Source: Rana temporaria
Lineage: Eukaryota > Chordata > Amphibia > Anura > Ranidae
Direction of reading: 5' to 3'
Length of the DNA: 64,000 bases
Assembly: GCF_905171775.1 (NCBI RefSeq)
Contig: NC_053501.1
Location: 68,685,316-68,749,315, forward strand
Under the pieces are notes generated by a model. It did no database searches. It saw only the letters and a list, made by a program, of their open reading frames with translations, and was not told where the DNA came from. Position numbers and translations under genes: made by a program. Numbering within the stretch: position 1 is the stretch's first letter; each line of letters opens with the position of its first letter. Shown here in pieces: positions 1-9,394 of this stretch.

Positions 1-909
1 GTGAGCTGCAGTTCAAACTTGAGTGAAACTCCTTAGTACTTTAGCATAGCAGTGAACATAACTTGGAAGCAAGCGGCAAGTATGGAGATCAGCGTTTAGT
101 AATTGGTTTCTATAGCAGAGTACTTGCGGTTGCAGATAGCTGGGCATGGATGTGCGTCCTGGGAGCCTGGACCTGGTTGCTGTGAGCGGTAGCTGCAAGC
201 AAGGAGTCCTGGTGATCCAGTTCAGGAAGCTGGAGCTCAGTTCAGGTGAGTCTGGAAGCCCAGCTGACAGTGGCGTTCTGTCAGCAATAAAGGAACACCT
301 TCCTGTCAGTGCTGGGAGTTTAAATAGGCCGCACAGGAGCGAACCAGGAAGTACCACTAGGTGGCGCACCTCCGCAACCACCGTTGGGAGCAAGGCTGCA
401 GGAAGTGAGAGGCTATTCAGAAAGAAGGAAGAGAGTTGACTGGGAAAGAAGCAACTATAGTTGTACTTGGTGCAAAGTTATTGGTGTGACGTTACAGTCT
501 TAAAGCATTGACGGGAAATGGTCGCATTTCACTACACAAGCATCGAAATTCTAGCTCTTTTCCTATTACTTTTTTATTACACCAGACTATCGGCAATCTC
601 TTGAAATTACAGAATCTTTGAATCTTATTGCTAGAGATGCTCAGATTGGCCATATTGATGATCAAATTTAGTAATACAGTGGGGATTATTTTGGTAAATT
701 CTTGTAAGTTAAGCCACCTGTAAAAAAGCTACAACAAGCTGACCGTAAGCACAATGACAGTGAGCACAACGTTAGACCAGTGAAAGTGTCTTCAAATTGG
801 TAAGCTATGGGCCACTAAATTGTGCCTTATTGTAAATCCTAAATGAGGACGCCACCCAAGTTGTGTTTTGCAAGTGGTGGCCTTTTTAGAGAAGAAAGAC
901 CAAAGGCTG
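1..909. other. Unassigned non-coding DNA
   Basis: I see no gene here. A 97-codon open frame at 146-439 has no recognisable domain. An AATAAA hexamer occurs near 287, so the first 450 bases could be part of an LTR or an old transcript end, but no paired terminus is visible. Confidence 0.3.
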
Positions 910-1085
910 AGGAGGAGATTTACTAAAACTGGTGCACACAGAATATGGTGCAGCTGTGCATAGGAACCAATCAGCTTCCAACGTCAGCTTGTTCAATTAA
1001 GCTTTGACAATAAAATCTAGAAGCTGATTGGTCACTATACACAGCTGCACCAGATTATTTGGCTTGTTTAACAGGGTCAAAAGTG
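910..1085. repeat. MITE-like repeat of the 'TTTACTAAA' family
   Basis: The segment has a TTTACTAAA start and a short foldback: 'agctgtgcataggaacca' pairs in part with 'tggtcactatacacagct'. Related sequence recurs at 15614-15724 and a TTTACTAAA start also occurs at 21217, so it is a dispersed family. The superfamily is not determined. Confidence 0.45.
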
Positions 1086-1729
1086 CTACACAAATGCGAA
1101 CAATTGGCATTTGTTTCTGTATTCCTCTGTTGGAGGGCATTACTTGTCACATAACATGTATCATATTAATATGAACACCTTTGTTCCCTAAACCCAGTTC
1201 CTCTTTTCCATACTATTGTTAATAAACTTCTCGTTATTTCTGGCCACATAATGGTAACTGATTACTTTTACGGAGAACACCGTAACTTTATCTGTTCGTG
1301 GAAACAATGTGTGACCATGCTTCCAGATCTTCATGGTGCTATGATTCATTTGCCATTCAAATAGGCCAGTTTTAATATTGTGAATTCAGTATCATTTAAT
1401 TAAAGGCACTTTGTTTGGACACAAAGGTGTTTATAGTGAAAAATACAGGGGTTCATTTTATATAATAAATCCTAGATATGCTTAGTACTTTTGTTACTTT
1501 TCTTGTCCTTTGGAATGTAAGAGGCTGATTAAAATGGCACTTTGGAAATTAGTAATTGTAGGTGTGAATGCCTGAGCAATTGCAAGTGCATCCAAGCACT
1601 GAAAGTGCGGGGAAATCTTTGATTCCTCAGTCATTTTATCAAAATCCTGGTTAATCCTATAGTTCACTGTCCCTCTCTCCTTGTCTGAGTCCCCGTGCAG
1701 CCTGAGATTGTGTAGACCAGCTGAAAAAA
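1086..1729. other. Unassigned AT-rich DNA
   Basis: I see no gene or recognised repeat here. Confidence 0.3.
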
Positions 1730-2608
1730 AATGTGTATATAAACCTGCGCTTAGGCTCTCAGCAGTGGCTGCTGCCCCCCCTGAGTCCGACCCCTAAAAG
1801 GGGTAAGTGGTTAAATAAAAGTGTGAAAGTGGGGGTGGTGGCGCTGCCTGTGCCCTCACCCCTACACCTAGGCAAAGGTGAGGTGTGAAGTGAATAGGTG
1901 ATATGCAATACAATTCCTAGACAAGTGCAATATCAACAAATAATAATAATAATGATTCCATATAAGTAAATAATAAGCAATAAACACTGAATGTACAAAA
2001 AATGTGAACAATAAATGCCCAGGATTAGGCCTGCATAAGGTGTGAGTAGTGGCCAACACAGACCATCCCTAACACCCCTATAAGGTCTCCAGGGTCAAGA
2101 AGATACCCAAAGGTAATGGTGAATAACAAAATACATCCAAAATAAGTAAATAAATTTGAACGCCTCAGAAGACGTCATCACGAAACGCGTGTCAGGCGGA
2201 GTTTGCGTGTTACGTCACTTCCGGGTTAACGAGAGGTGGAACGCAGCTGGAGCGCACGCTGCAAACCACCGCTATACACGCTTCTGAGTACCCGGTCTGC
2301 TATAGAGTGCACGAGCCACGCTCGAGTGCACCTAAGCTCTTTTTATCTTTTGTTTTTGACTGGAATTTAGATTTGTACTTTTGTTTTTAGCCACTCACTT
2401 TGTTAGTGCGGTATTTTCTAAATAGCCTTTGGCTGTAATAAACCATATTTTTTTTAAAAAACGACTACACTATGGGAGTATTTTTTCTCCTCTGAAGGAT
2501 CAGTGGAATTTGTGGGCCTGTAAGGACGTTGGAGCGGACAGCTGAGATCTGCTAAGGAGAGTACTGGAGCAGTGCCTGGGAAGCCTATACTACACGCCTA
2601 TACGACAG
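1730..2608 (+). mobile_element. Penelope-like element 5' (pLTR/leader) fragment, forward orientation
   Basis: This stretch carries an ACGAAACGCGTG block (2180-2191), a long non-coding leader with AATAAA (2438-2443), and ends at an inverted junction with the reverse-strand PLE coding fragment. The order (A/T-rich leader, ribozyme-like block, leader towards the ORF) matches what I know of amphibian PLE termini. No reverse transcriptase is present in this orientation, so it is a partial copy. Boundaries are approximate. Confidence 0.5.
2164..2206 (+). ncRNA. Degenerate hammerhead-ribozyme-like motif
   Basis: GAAACGCGT is followed by the stem-I-like CAGGC (2194-2198), which can pair with GCCT at 2164-2167. 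The first core strand is not a clean CUGANGA, so it is probably a decayed relic of the PLE ribozyme rather than an active one. Confidence 0.3.
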
Positions 2609-4290
2609 AAACTTTAGCCAGTACTGCCCTTTCGTCAAGTGAAAGCTCGTAACTTGAGAGGTTGATGATATCCATGCCAGAGTCGATGCATGTGTCATCA
2701 TCCCCCCCCCCCCCCCGATTCTATGTTTCCAGTGGTGTGTAAGATACCTGTGGAAAAAACCCTGTATCACTAGTTTGTCTAATTGTAGACCCTCATGGGT
2801 TGATAGTGAACCCAGACGTTGGGAGGTAAAGGAACCTGAGTTAGAGAGTTCAGAAAATTGAGCAGGGGAATCACCCCGTGAATTACATTTGTCAACACCC
2901 CCAGAAGCTATAATAGGCATCGGTGGTTGTGTGATACGCTTCTTGGATACATTTGAGTCTTCTCCTGACAATGGGCGCTTAGGTTTGTTATTCCTATTTC
3001 TGGGAAGACTTTGAGGTGGAAGTGAAGCAGGAACATTGGACATAGATTTGGGACCTCTATTGGACATGAGTTTGTTTGTTCCTTTTACTAGTCTTCTGTT
3101 GAATAGAATAAGCTGATTGCCATCTATAGGCTTTTCCTTCTTGGAAGGACATTTTGTCCCTCCAGAACTTTTTTTTTTTCTTTTTTATGGAGGGTTTCAA
3201 TGGTTACTTGATCGTGACGGCCCTTAATTTTTGCCTCTTGATCCTTAAAGCAGGGGTTCACCCTTAGAGGGCACTTTTTCCCCTTAGATTCCTGCTCGTT
3301 TTTACTAGGGGAATCGGCTATTTATTTTAAAATATGTGCAGTACTTACCCGTTTACGAGACGCATCCTCTCCGTCGCTTCCGGGTATGGGCTTCGGGAAT
3401 GGGCGTTCCTTCTTGATTGACAGTCTTCCGAGAGGCTTCCGACGGTCGCATCCATCGCGTCACGATTTTCCGAAAGAAGCCGAACGTCGGTGCGCAGGCG
3501 CAGTATAGAGCCGCACCGACGTTTGGCTTCTTTCGGCTACGAGTGACGCGACGGATGCGACCGTCGGAAGCCTCTCGGAAGGCTGTCACTCAAGAAGGAA
3601 CGCCCGCTCCCGAAGACCCATACCCGGAAGCGATGGAAGAAGATGCAGCTCGAAAACGGGTAAGTACGGATCATATTTTAATACAAATAGCCGATTCCCC
3701 TAGACCGAACGAGCAGGAAGCTAAGGGGATAAAAAATTTTTTTTTACAAATGGGTGAACTCCCGCTTTAAAGGCGTGAAGGCTTAAAAAAGGCTTCAATT
3801 TTGTATAAACCTCATCAATGTCCTTCTCAACTTGTCCTGACCTTGTTTTGTACTCTTCAATTAATAGTTTCATCATATTTGAAGTGCATAGCTGTAAATT
3901 GTGTTCCCATTTCTTCCGAAATTCTGGGTTTACATTGTCAATCATGGGAATTATCTGAATGCGGAGCCCATATGGATTGATATTCTCTCGTAATGTACTT
4001 TTCAAAGCTCTACGTGCCAAAATAAGGCTGCTTTTTTTTTTTTTTACCACCAATCTGCCTAATTGGCCACAAAGGGAGGTCAATTCAGATTGGATGGCCT
4101 CTCCCTTGTCATGACTGGCAGAATAGCCTTGCATAAGATTGTCCCATTCTTTGCCCTGAAACATGGCGTCTGAGTACAAAGGACATACACAAACAGAAAC
4201 AATGCTCTCCTGGTAACATACAATAATACGTATTGGTCACCTTTTGATGTATATGGGGGAAGAAAGTGGAAAATATCCAATTTCATGGCT
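2609..4290 (-). pseudogene. Penelope-like element N-terminal ORF fragment, interrupted
   Basis: Read on the reverse strand, the segment encodes the N-terminal, pre-RT part of a PLE protein. First comes a charged, probably coiled-coil region (4179 down to about 3771). It continues past a MITE inserted at 3245-3770 with a basic/proline-rich linker (3067 to about 2720). It ends with the motif INLSSYELSLDERAVLAK (about 2685-2620), which resembles the conserved block just before the PLE reverse transcriptase (family knowledge). The frame shifts between these blocks; a poly-C run at 2702-2716 is one likely site. Coding sequence stops at about 2608, where it meets the oppositely oriented PLE leader, so the RT and GIY-YIG domains are absent. 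It is non-functional. Confidence 0.6.
3245..3770. mobile_element. TTAA-flanked foldback MITE (T2/Kolobok-like)
   Basis: TTAA lies at both ends (3245-3248, 3767-3770). Terminal inverted repeats are AGCAGGGGTTCACCC against GGGTGAACTCCCGCT. The interior folds back over nearly its full length around a central hairpin at about 3500. It interrupts the PLE coding fragment and is therefore younger. Confidence 0.75.
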
Positions 4291-4960
4291 ATCTACTACC
4301 CTAAACACAAAATGCAAAATAACATCAAAAAGGAAACCTATATGGAATCGATAAGAGAGAAATCCCCCAGGGTGGGGCTTTAACAATAACTGCTCAATGA
4401 GTCAAAGGAGTAGTAAAAGTAGTAAAAGTTTATTACACAATAAATACAAAAATATAAATATTAAAAATCAAAGTTCATGGATGGGTGTCTGACTTGTCCA
4501 TAGGGGTTCATTCAGCCCCTACGCATTTCGAGACCTTGTCCCTTCATCAGGGGCCAGTGTTCGTGTGGGGTCACACTGTATATAACACAGATTAACATAT
4601 TTCAAAATATTGCATGAAATACTTTGAGTATCTTTATACACAACAGGAGAACACAGAGACTGCAAAGTACATATATCATACCCGTCACCAAATATATGAA
4701 CTTATGGCTGAGCCGGCAAACATCAAAGCAGTGGCACACAAAGCTCCTTAACAGAAAAGCAGGGGCACCCGGTGGTACAGGAACACCTCCCTCTCTCCAA
4801 GCAAGCCCAAGGTTGTCAAAACAGGGCACAGAGTGTACTTATCACTCCTCACGAGCAAAACAATATATGTATAAATAGGCAAATTTCTAATAATCTCAAG
4901 AACATTTTGTTGAATAAATTGTATACTGCAGGATTCAAAAGGATCCCAACAGAATAACTA
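4291..4960 (-). mobile_element. Penelope-like element pLTR/leader, reverse orientation
   Basis: This is non-coding sequence upstream (on the reverse strand) of the PLE ORF fragment. It contains the hammerhead-like motif at 4510-4556. The outer boundary near 4960 is uncertain. Confidence 0.4.
4510..4556 (-). ncRNA. Hammerhead ribozyme motif of a PLE terminus
   Basis: On the reverse strand CTGATGA (4550-4544) is followed by a stem II GGGAC/GTCTC with an AAG loop, then GAAA (4529-4526). A very short stem III with TGCGTA follows, and GGGGC (4519-4515) can pair with GGCCC upstream of the core, with a bulge. All catalytic-core residues expected of a hammerhead are present. Minimal type I hammerheads are known in PLE terminal repeats (established knowledge). 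Self-cleavage is not shown. Confidence 0.6.
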
Positions 4961-5349
4961 TGTAAATTGTGTAATCAAAAAAAAAAAATATATATATATA
5001 TATACATATACATACATATACATTTTATATTCATTGGAGACAGACACATACCTATAGGCTTTGAAAAAGGGGTGTAGTGCTGGATTGTGGCCAGGGATAT
5101 CGGCAGGGTGAGCACCTGGATACACTGTATAGAAACCAGACTAGTATTAGGATTGGCGTCCAAACAGAGCCTACAAAGTCCCCCCCAAAAGAAAAAACAA
5201 AAAGCAACCAAACACCCAGCTCGCAATAGAGGAGTGGTGGCATGCTAGATGCACAGTACCTTTCAAACAGTGGTCCTGTGTTAGTTGTATCACCGCCGTC
5301 CGCCGTGACAGGTCTGTTAGGCGGCGGTGATCTTCATACTGCTTTACAG
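4961..5349. other. Unassigned DNA with a short poly-A/TA microsatellite
   Basis: An A-run followed by (TA)n lies at 4978-5005. Nothing else is recognised up to the DIRS relic. Confidence 0.35.
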
Positions 5350-6262
5350 TCGTTGGCTTTAACGGCATGGCTATTGAAAGCCAGGTGCTAAGAGACCGAG
5401 GTCTCGACCGTCGCATCTCAAAGAGGCTGCGCTTACATACCTTGGATGTGGTACGTGCTCTGCGGGTGTACCTGTCTGCTATGACTTCGTTCCGGAGGTC
5501 GGACTTACTGTTTGTGGTGGTATCTGGTCCGCAGAAGGGCCTGGCAGTCTCGCCGGCCACCATTTCTCGGGAAGATCAGGCAGACCGTCATCCAGGCCTA
5601 CGCCCTTAAGGGGCGGGCGCCTCCCTTCCCTGTCACGGCGCATTCGACCAGGGCAATTGGTGCTTCCTGGGCTTTCCGACATCAAGTGTCTGTTTCACAG
5701 GTGTGTAAAGCGCCGACTTGGTCGTCCGTTCACAATTTTACAAAGTTGATGTTAGTGCATCTTCAGATGCTTCCTTCGGCTGCAAGTCTTTGCAGGCGGC
5801 TGTTTGAGTTTGCAACTCCTCCTTTGAGGAGCTCTGCTTGTTTGGGGTGAAGTTGGTTTTTGATTGCTGTTCCCACACCTCGTTTTTCTGACACTGCTTG
5901 GGGGCGTCCCACTTGTCAAGTTTTAAGAAGCTGTGTCCCTCCTTGGACGATAAGAAAATATAGGCTTTTTTGTACTCGCCGTAAAATCCTTTTCTCTGTC
6001 GTCCATGGACGGACACAGCACCCACCCCTCCTTTTTTAAAGTTTGTATTGCTTTTTGACGAACTGAGCTGCAGGGTGAGGGGTTATGATAGGAGGGACCG
6101 CCCCCTGGGCGGGGCTGTTCAACTCTGTTAAAGTTACATGTTTTAAGATGACGAACATGTTCTGCCTAGTCCTCTCCTATGAACAGGAACATAACCCACT
6201 TAAGATTTAAGGAGCTGTGTCCGTCCATGGACGACAGAGGAGGTTTTTACGGCGAGTCCAAA
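5350..6262 (+). mobile_element. Decayed DIRS retrotransposon 3' end (second family)
   Basis: The segment has the DIRS 3' order: a tyrosine-recombinase C-terminus (5367-5850), an internal complementary region (about 5931-6019), then a right inverted terminal repeat (about 6075-6262). The block GCTGTGTCCGTCCATGGACG near 6212-6231 matches in inverted form GTCCATGGACGGACACAGC at 6001-6019. The termini differ from those of the DIRS at 8845-14273, so this is a separate family. gag and RT are missing. Confidence 0.7.
5367..5850 (+). pseudogene. DIRS tyrosine recombinase, C-terminal pseudogene fragment
   Basis: Two overlapping frames together give the recombinase C-terminus. The first (5367-5609) holds LRVYLSAMTSFRRSDLLF and SGPQKGLAV. 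The second (from about 5570) holds TAHSTRAIGASWAF, the H-x-x-R catalytic box, and APTWSSVHNFTK. At least one frameshift near 5565-5590 separates them. The expected catalytic tyrosine after FTK is missing: the sequence reads LMLVHL where an intact family member has a Tyr-containing stretch. This is a dead copy. The same order of motifs is intact in the recombinase at 12757-13929, which supports the assignment. Confidence 0.75.
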
Positions 6263-6772
6263 AAATCCTATTTTTTGTTTAACCAATGGCATGTATCACA
6301 GTGGGGATTTTGGCTACTTTTTCCAGGTTTCTGCTGTGTTTTCATATTCCTGACATTTAAATAAAGCTTTTGATTTCCTCCTGGATTCTGTGTATCTGTC
6401 AAATATAAACATTTCATATCTCATAACTTTTCTCAAGACTGGAATTTTCTGTTTAGAAACACTGTTTAGAAAAGTGAAAATAATCGTGTTTTTCCCTGAG
6501 AGATCATCAGCACAAGATGCAACAGGCACGTAATAAAGAGACTTTCTCCAAACCAAACTAAAATTACCAACACACTATGGGGTCCCTCATCTTGAATGGC
6601 ACCTGCATTGCAGTGCACCACAACACATGGTGATTAACTATTGTGAGGTTTGTTATTTTGCCTAAAAATGTAGGGCTACTATTTTAGATATCAAAAGAAT
6701 GGGCTGCTCTTATACACTGTATGTTAGAGGATCTACGCTTGCCACTCCCCCTTTTTTGGCGGCGGATTTGCT
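6263..6772. other. Unassigned DNA
   Basis: An AATAAA lies at 6359-6364 after an AT-rich stretch; no coding frame or repeat terminus is recognised. Confidence 0.3.
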
Positions 6773-7195
6773 TTAAAGGCTAGGTTCACCTTTTTATTCA
6801 CTCTTCTTTTTTTTTTCTTTTTTATCCCAATTCCTTTGCAAAAAATAAAACCGATTTCCATTAATTCTACAGCGGCTTGCCTAACTTTCTTCATGGCTGT
6901 TTAAACACGCTGCTCGATTTATGACACAGGAAGGAGTTGACCCAGCTGGTCTCATTAGCGCACACCCTGCATCATGCACCCACAGCTGGTCAACTCCTTC
7001 CTGTGTCATGACCTTAAGTCTGACCAGGAAGTAAGGCAGAAGTTATCGAGCAGTGTGTTTAAACAGCTATGAAGAGAGTGAGGTAAATCGGTGTAGAACT
7101 AATATAAAGCTGTTTTATTTTTGATAAATAAGCACATTAATGCTATATTGGTATATAGGGGAGCTGGAATTTAGAGAGAAAAACTGAGCCTTTAA
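6773..7195. mobile_element. TTAA-flanked foldback MITE (T2-like)
   Basis: It is bounded by TTAA, with AGGCTAGGTTCACC on the left and CTGAGCCT on the right. Internal arms fold back: 'acacaggaaggagttgacc' (6922-6940) against 'caactccttcctgtgt' (near 6990-7005). The start AAGG after TT fits the T2 terminus TTAAAGGRR. Confidence 0.7.
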
Positions 7196-7560
7196 ACAAA
7201 TTGGTCATAACCATGGCCACAGTAGACATTAGGGTAGGACAGCAGGGGCTTTTGCTTCCAGCATGCTTGGGGTGCCCAAAGCCATACTGCATAAAAGCCA
7301 ATTTGTTTTATTTTAGAGCTTGGGCACACCCCCTTCCCAGAATCCAGTGCTGTCATGGGGGAATTTGAATTGCTTTAACATACATGGATGATGTTTGCAG
7401 AGTAGTAATTTGGGGACGCTGGCAGTCTCTAATTGTATCTGTTGTTATGTCCCTGTGTTTTTACCTGCATTGCCAAACACAACAAAATATAAGAAAACAC
7501 ATTCATTAATGAACCCTTAAGTGGATCTCAGGAACATTTTTGTGGTGTGAGCAATGCAAT
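7196..7560. other. Unassigned DNA
   Basis: I see no gene or repeat terminus here. Confidence 0.3.
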
Positions 7561-8300
7561 ATAATTAAAGTGAATGTCCTCCCTGAGGAGTGGGTTCAGA
7601 ACAGACACCTCCAATCCACGTTCTCTACATTCTTGCACCAAATTAGGACCATCGTCTCAAAATTCATATGGTAACTGGCTAGACTCCAACATAACATACT
7701 TGAGCTGCCCAAGTCTGAGGTTGGTCTGGTGCTGCCAGATATTTCTCTCTGCCATGCAGCCATCCTCGTAAACAGAATTATAGATTTCTGCAGACAAACA
7801 CTAAAAACAATGGGTAGTGTTGGAGCACTCCTCTATGGTGATCCCATAGGGTGCTGACAGTATTGCACCATTTTTACCTAACATTCCCATTCGCATACTG
7901 ACATTCCCATTCACATGTGAAAGGGACATGTAAAATATTTAATGTATTTTGTAAATGCCTCCAACTCCATGGATTTTGGACAGCAGTTAGACTTGGGGCC
8001 CAGAAATGAACAGACTTCCGGATACATTATGATCCGGTCTTCTTTCTCCACCATTACAACACAATATCTTGCCAAGTCTACAAAATCTTTACTTGTCTAC
8101 TTGGCCAATGCAGCTAAAGATTGCATCCGCACGGTGTGGTGTCAGCTGGAGCCTCCAACAATAGTTTGCTAAAATGTAATGCTATAAAAAAATGGAAGAC
8201 CTTATCTTGGCGCTGAGAGGAGCAGATGCTTTGAGACCGAGATGATCCTATTAGCTGGACTTTATGTCCTCTCTGCAATAGATCACACTCATCTCTTTAC
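7561..8300 (+). pseudogene. L1/Tx1-type LINE ORF2 C-terminal remnant
   Basis: Translation of 7575-7830 across shifted frames gives a run resembling the L1 ORF2 region after the RT: VLPEEWVQNRHLQSTF, KFIW, then VLPDISLCHAAILVNRIIDF and KQWVVLE. This matches the family pattern of a Trp-rich segment followed by 'LPD...Y..A..L..I.DW' (family knowledge). Downstream to 8300 the similarity fades, with stops and gaps. It is a dead, truncated fragment on the plus strand, with approximate limits. Confidence 0.45.
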
Positions 8301-8304
8301 AAGT

Positions 8305-8540
8305 ACAGCTAGACAACCACTGGTCAAAGCCTGGACGGAGCGATCACATGGTAAAGGGCTGCTGTCCTTGGCCCTTTACCATGATGTGGGGGACCCAGCA
8401 GTCAGACATTCCCTGGTGCACGCCCCAGAGGGTGTGCGGTAGCGAGATTCTGGGAGGACGTCATTGTACGCCCTCCCAGAGTTATCTGACCGTGCTTTAG
8501 CTGTCATTCGGCTATGGCCCGGTCGGTAAGTGGTTAAATC
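8305..8540. repeat. Fragment resembling the TTAA...CCACTTAAGG repeat family
   Basis: It ends with CGGTAAGTGGTTAAAT (8523-8538), like the terminus of the family whose full copy is at 49221-50265. It also contains the hairpin GGTAAAGGGC/GCCCTTTACC at 8350-8379. Confidence 0.4.
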
Positions 8541-8611
8541 AAATCTACCCTGTTCTCCAGGGCCTCTAAAAATGTGATGGTTATATTAGATGCATAATTT
8601 ATGCCCCTGCA

Positions 8612-8844
8612 ACGCATGAATGAATGAATGAATGAATGAATGAAAAACTTATAAAGCGCGGCGCATGCGAACTGAATCGCTTCTGGGCGCTAGTTGTTCG
8701 TGTCTCATGACATCAGAAGAGCAGAGTTTTGATCTGTCTTCTGAAAGTCAGGTGGTTTTCCTCCAACCGAATGCTGGTTGGCAAAGCGTTCCATAGTCTC
8801 GGACCTTGAAAAGCAAACCTTCTTTCTCCTTTGGACTTGTATTT
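8612..8844 (-). pseudogene. L2-type LINE, C-terminal end and 3' tail (3' half of split copy)
   Basis: On the reverse strand, starting beside the DIRS terminus, the frame reads KYKSKGERRFAFQGPRLWNA, followed by LPTSIR and a stop at 8715-8713. This is the conserved C-terminus of L2/CR1-group reverse transcriptases (family knowledge: 'F.GPRLWN.LP..IR'). After the stop comes a short 3' UTR and a tetranucleotide tail, TGAA repeats on the plus strand at 8617-8645. This fits the short tandem 3' ends of this LINE group. The frame continues without shift or stop from the other half at 14641-14274, so one copy was split by the DIRS insertion. Confidence 0.8.
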
Positions 8845-8858
8845 GGTTTTCTCTTACC

Positions 8859-8958
8859 ACCTTCCAGGACGGCACCCGAGAGATGATGGCTCCTCCTGCA
8901 GGAAACACAATCACATGACAGTTTAAAAGGCCCCGCCCTTCCCCTTGCTCCTCAGTAT
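8859..8958 (+). repeat. DIRS left inverted terminal repeat
   Basis: ACCTTCCAGGACGGCACCCG starts it. It pairs with 14139-14238 over 100 bp with few or no mismatches by eye. Confidence 0.9.
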
Positions 8959-9394
8959 TGATTGTGTTTCTCCAACACAGCGACACGTTTGTTTTGTTTA
9001 TGGAAACCTAGAGACCGGGGAGGGTCGAAGGTACCCCTGTGAGACAGGTTTAAGGGAGGCCGGGGAGGGCTGAACTTACCTGTAGACTTCGGTCCAAACT
9101 CACAGGTCGCCCTATGGAAGCACCAGTGCTCTGAGCTGCGGGGAGGTGAGCCATCACTGCGTGCTATCGAATCCACCACCATTCGAATCGCCGTTTTCCC
9201 GGGTCTCCAGACGTAAAAACGCCGCGCTCCAGGCCTCATTCTGAGACAGGAACTGCATCACAGGAAGTGGGCGGTTCTGGACGGCGTAACCCGGAAGTTC
9301 CCAGTGGAGCGAGGAGACAGCGTGGGTGGTGGACGGGTCGGCTTGCGGTGACCAGTACAGGAGTACCGACAGCCAGGACCGAGTCACCCTCCTC

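Noticed and set aside
146..439. 97-codon frame near the window start
   Set aside because: No domain, no splice sites, ordinary composition; likely chance.
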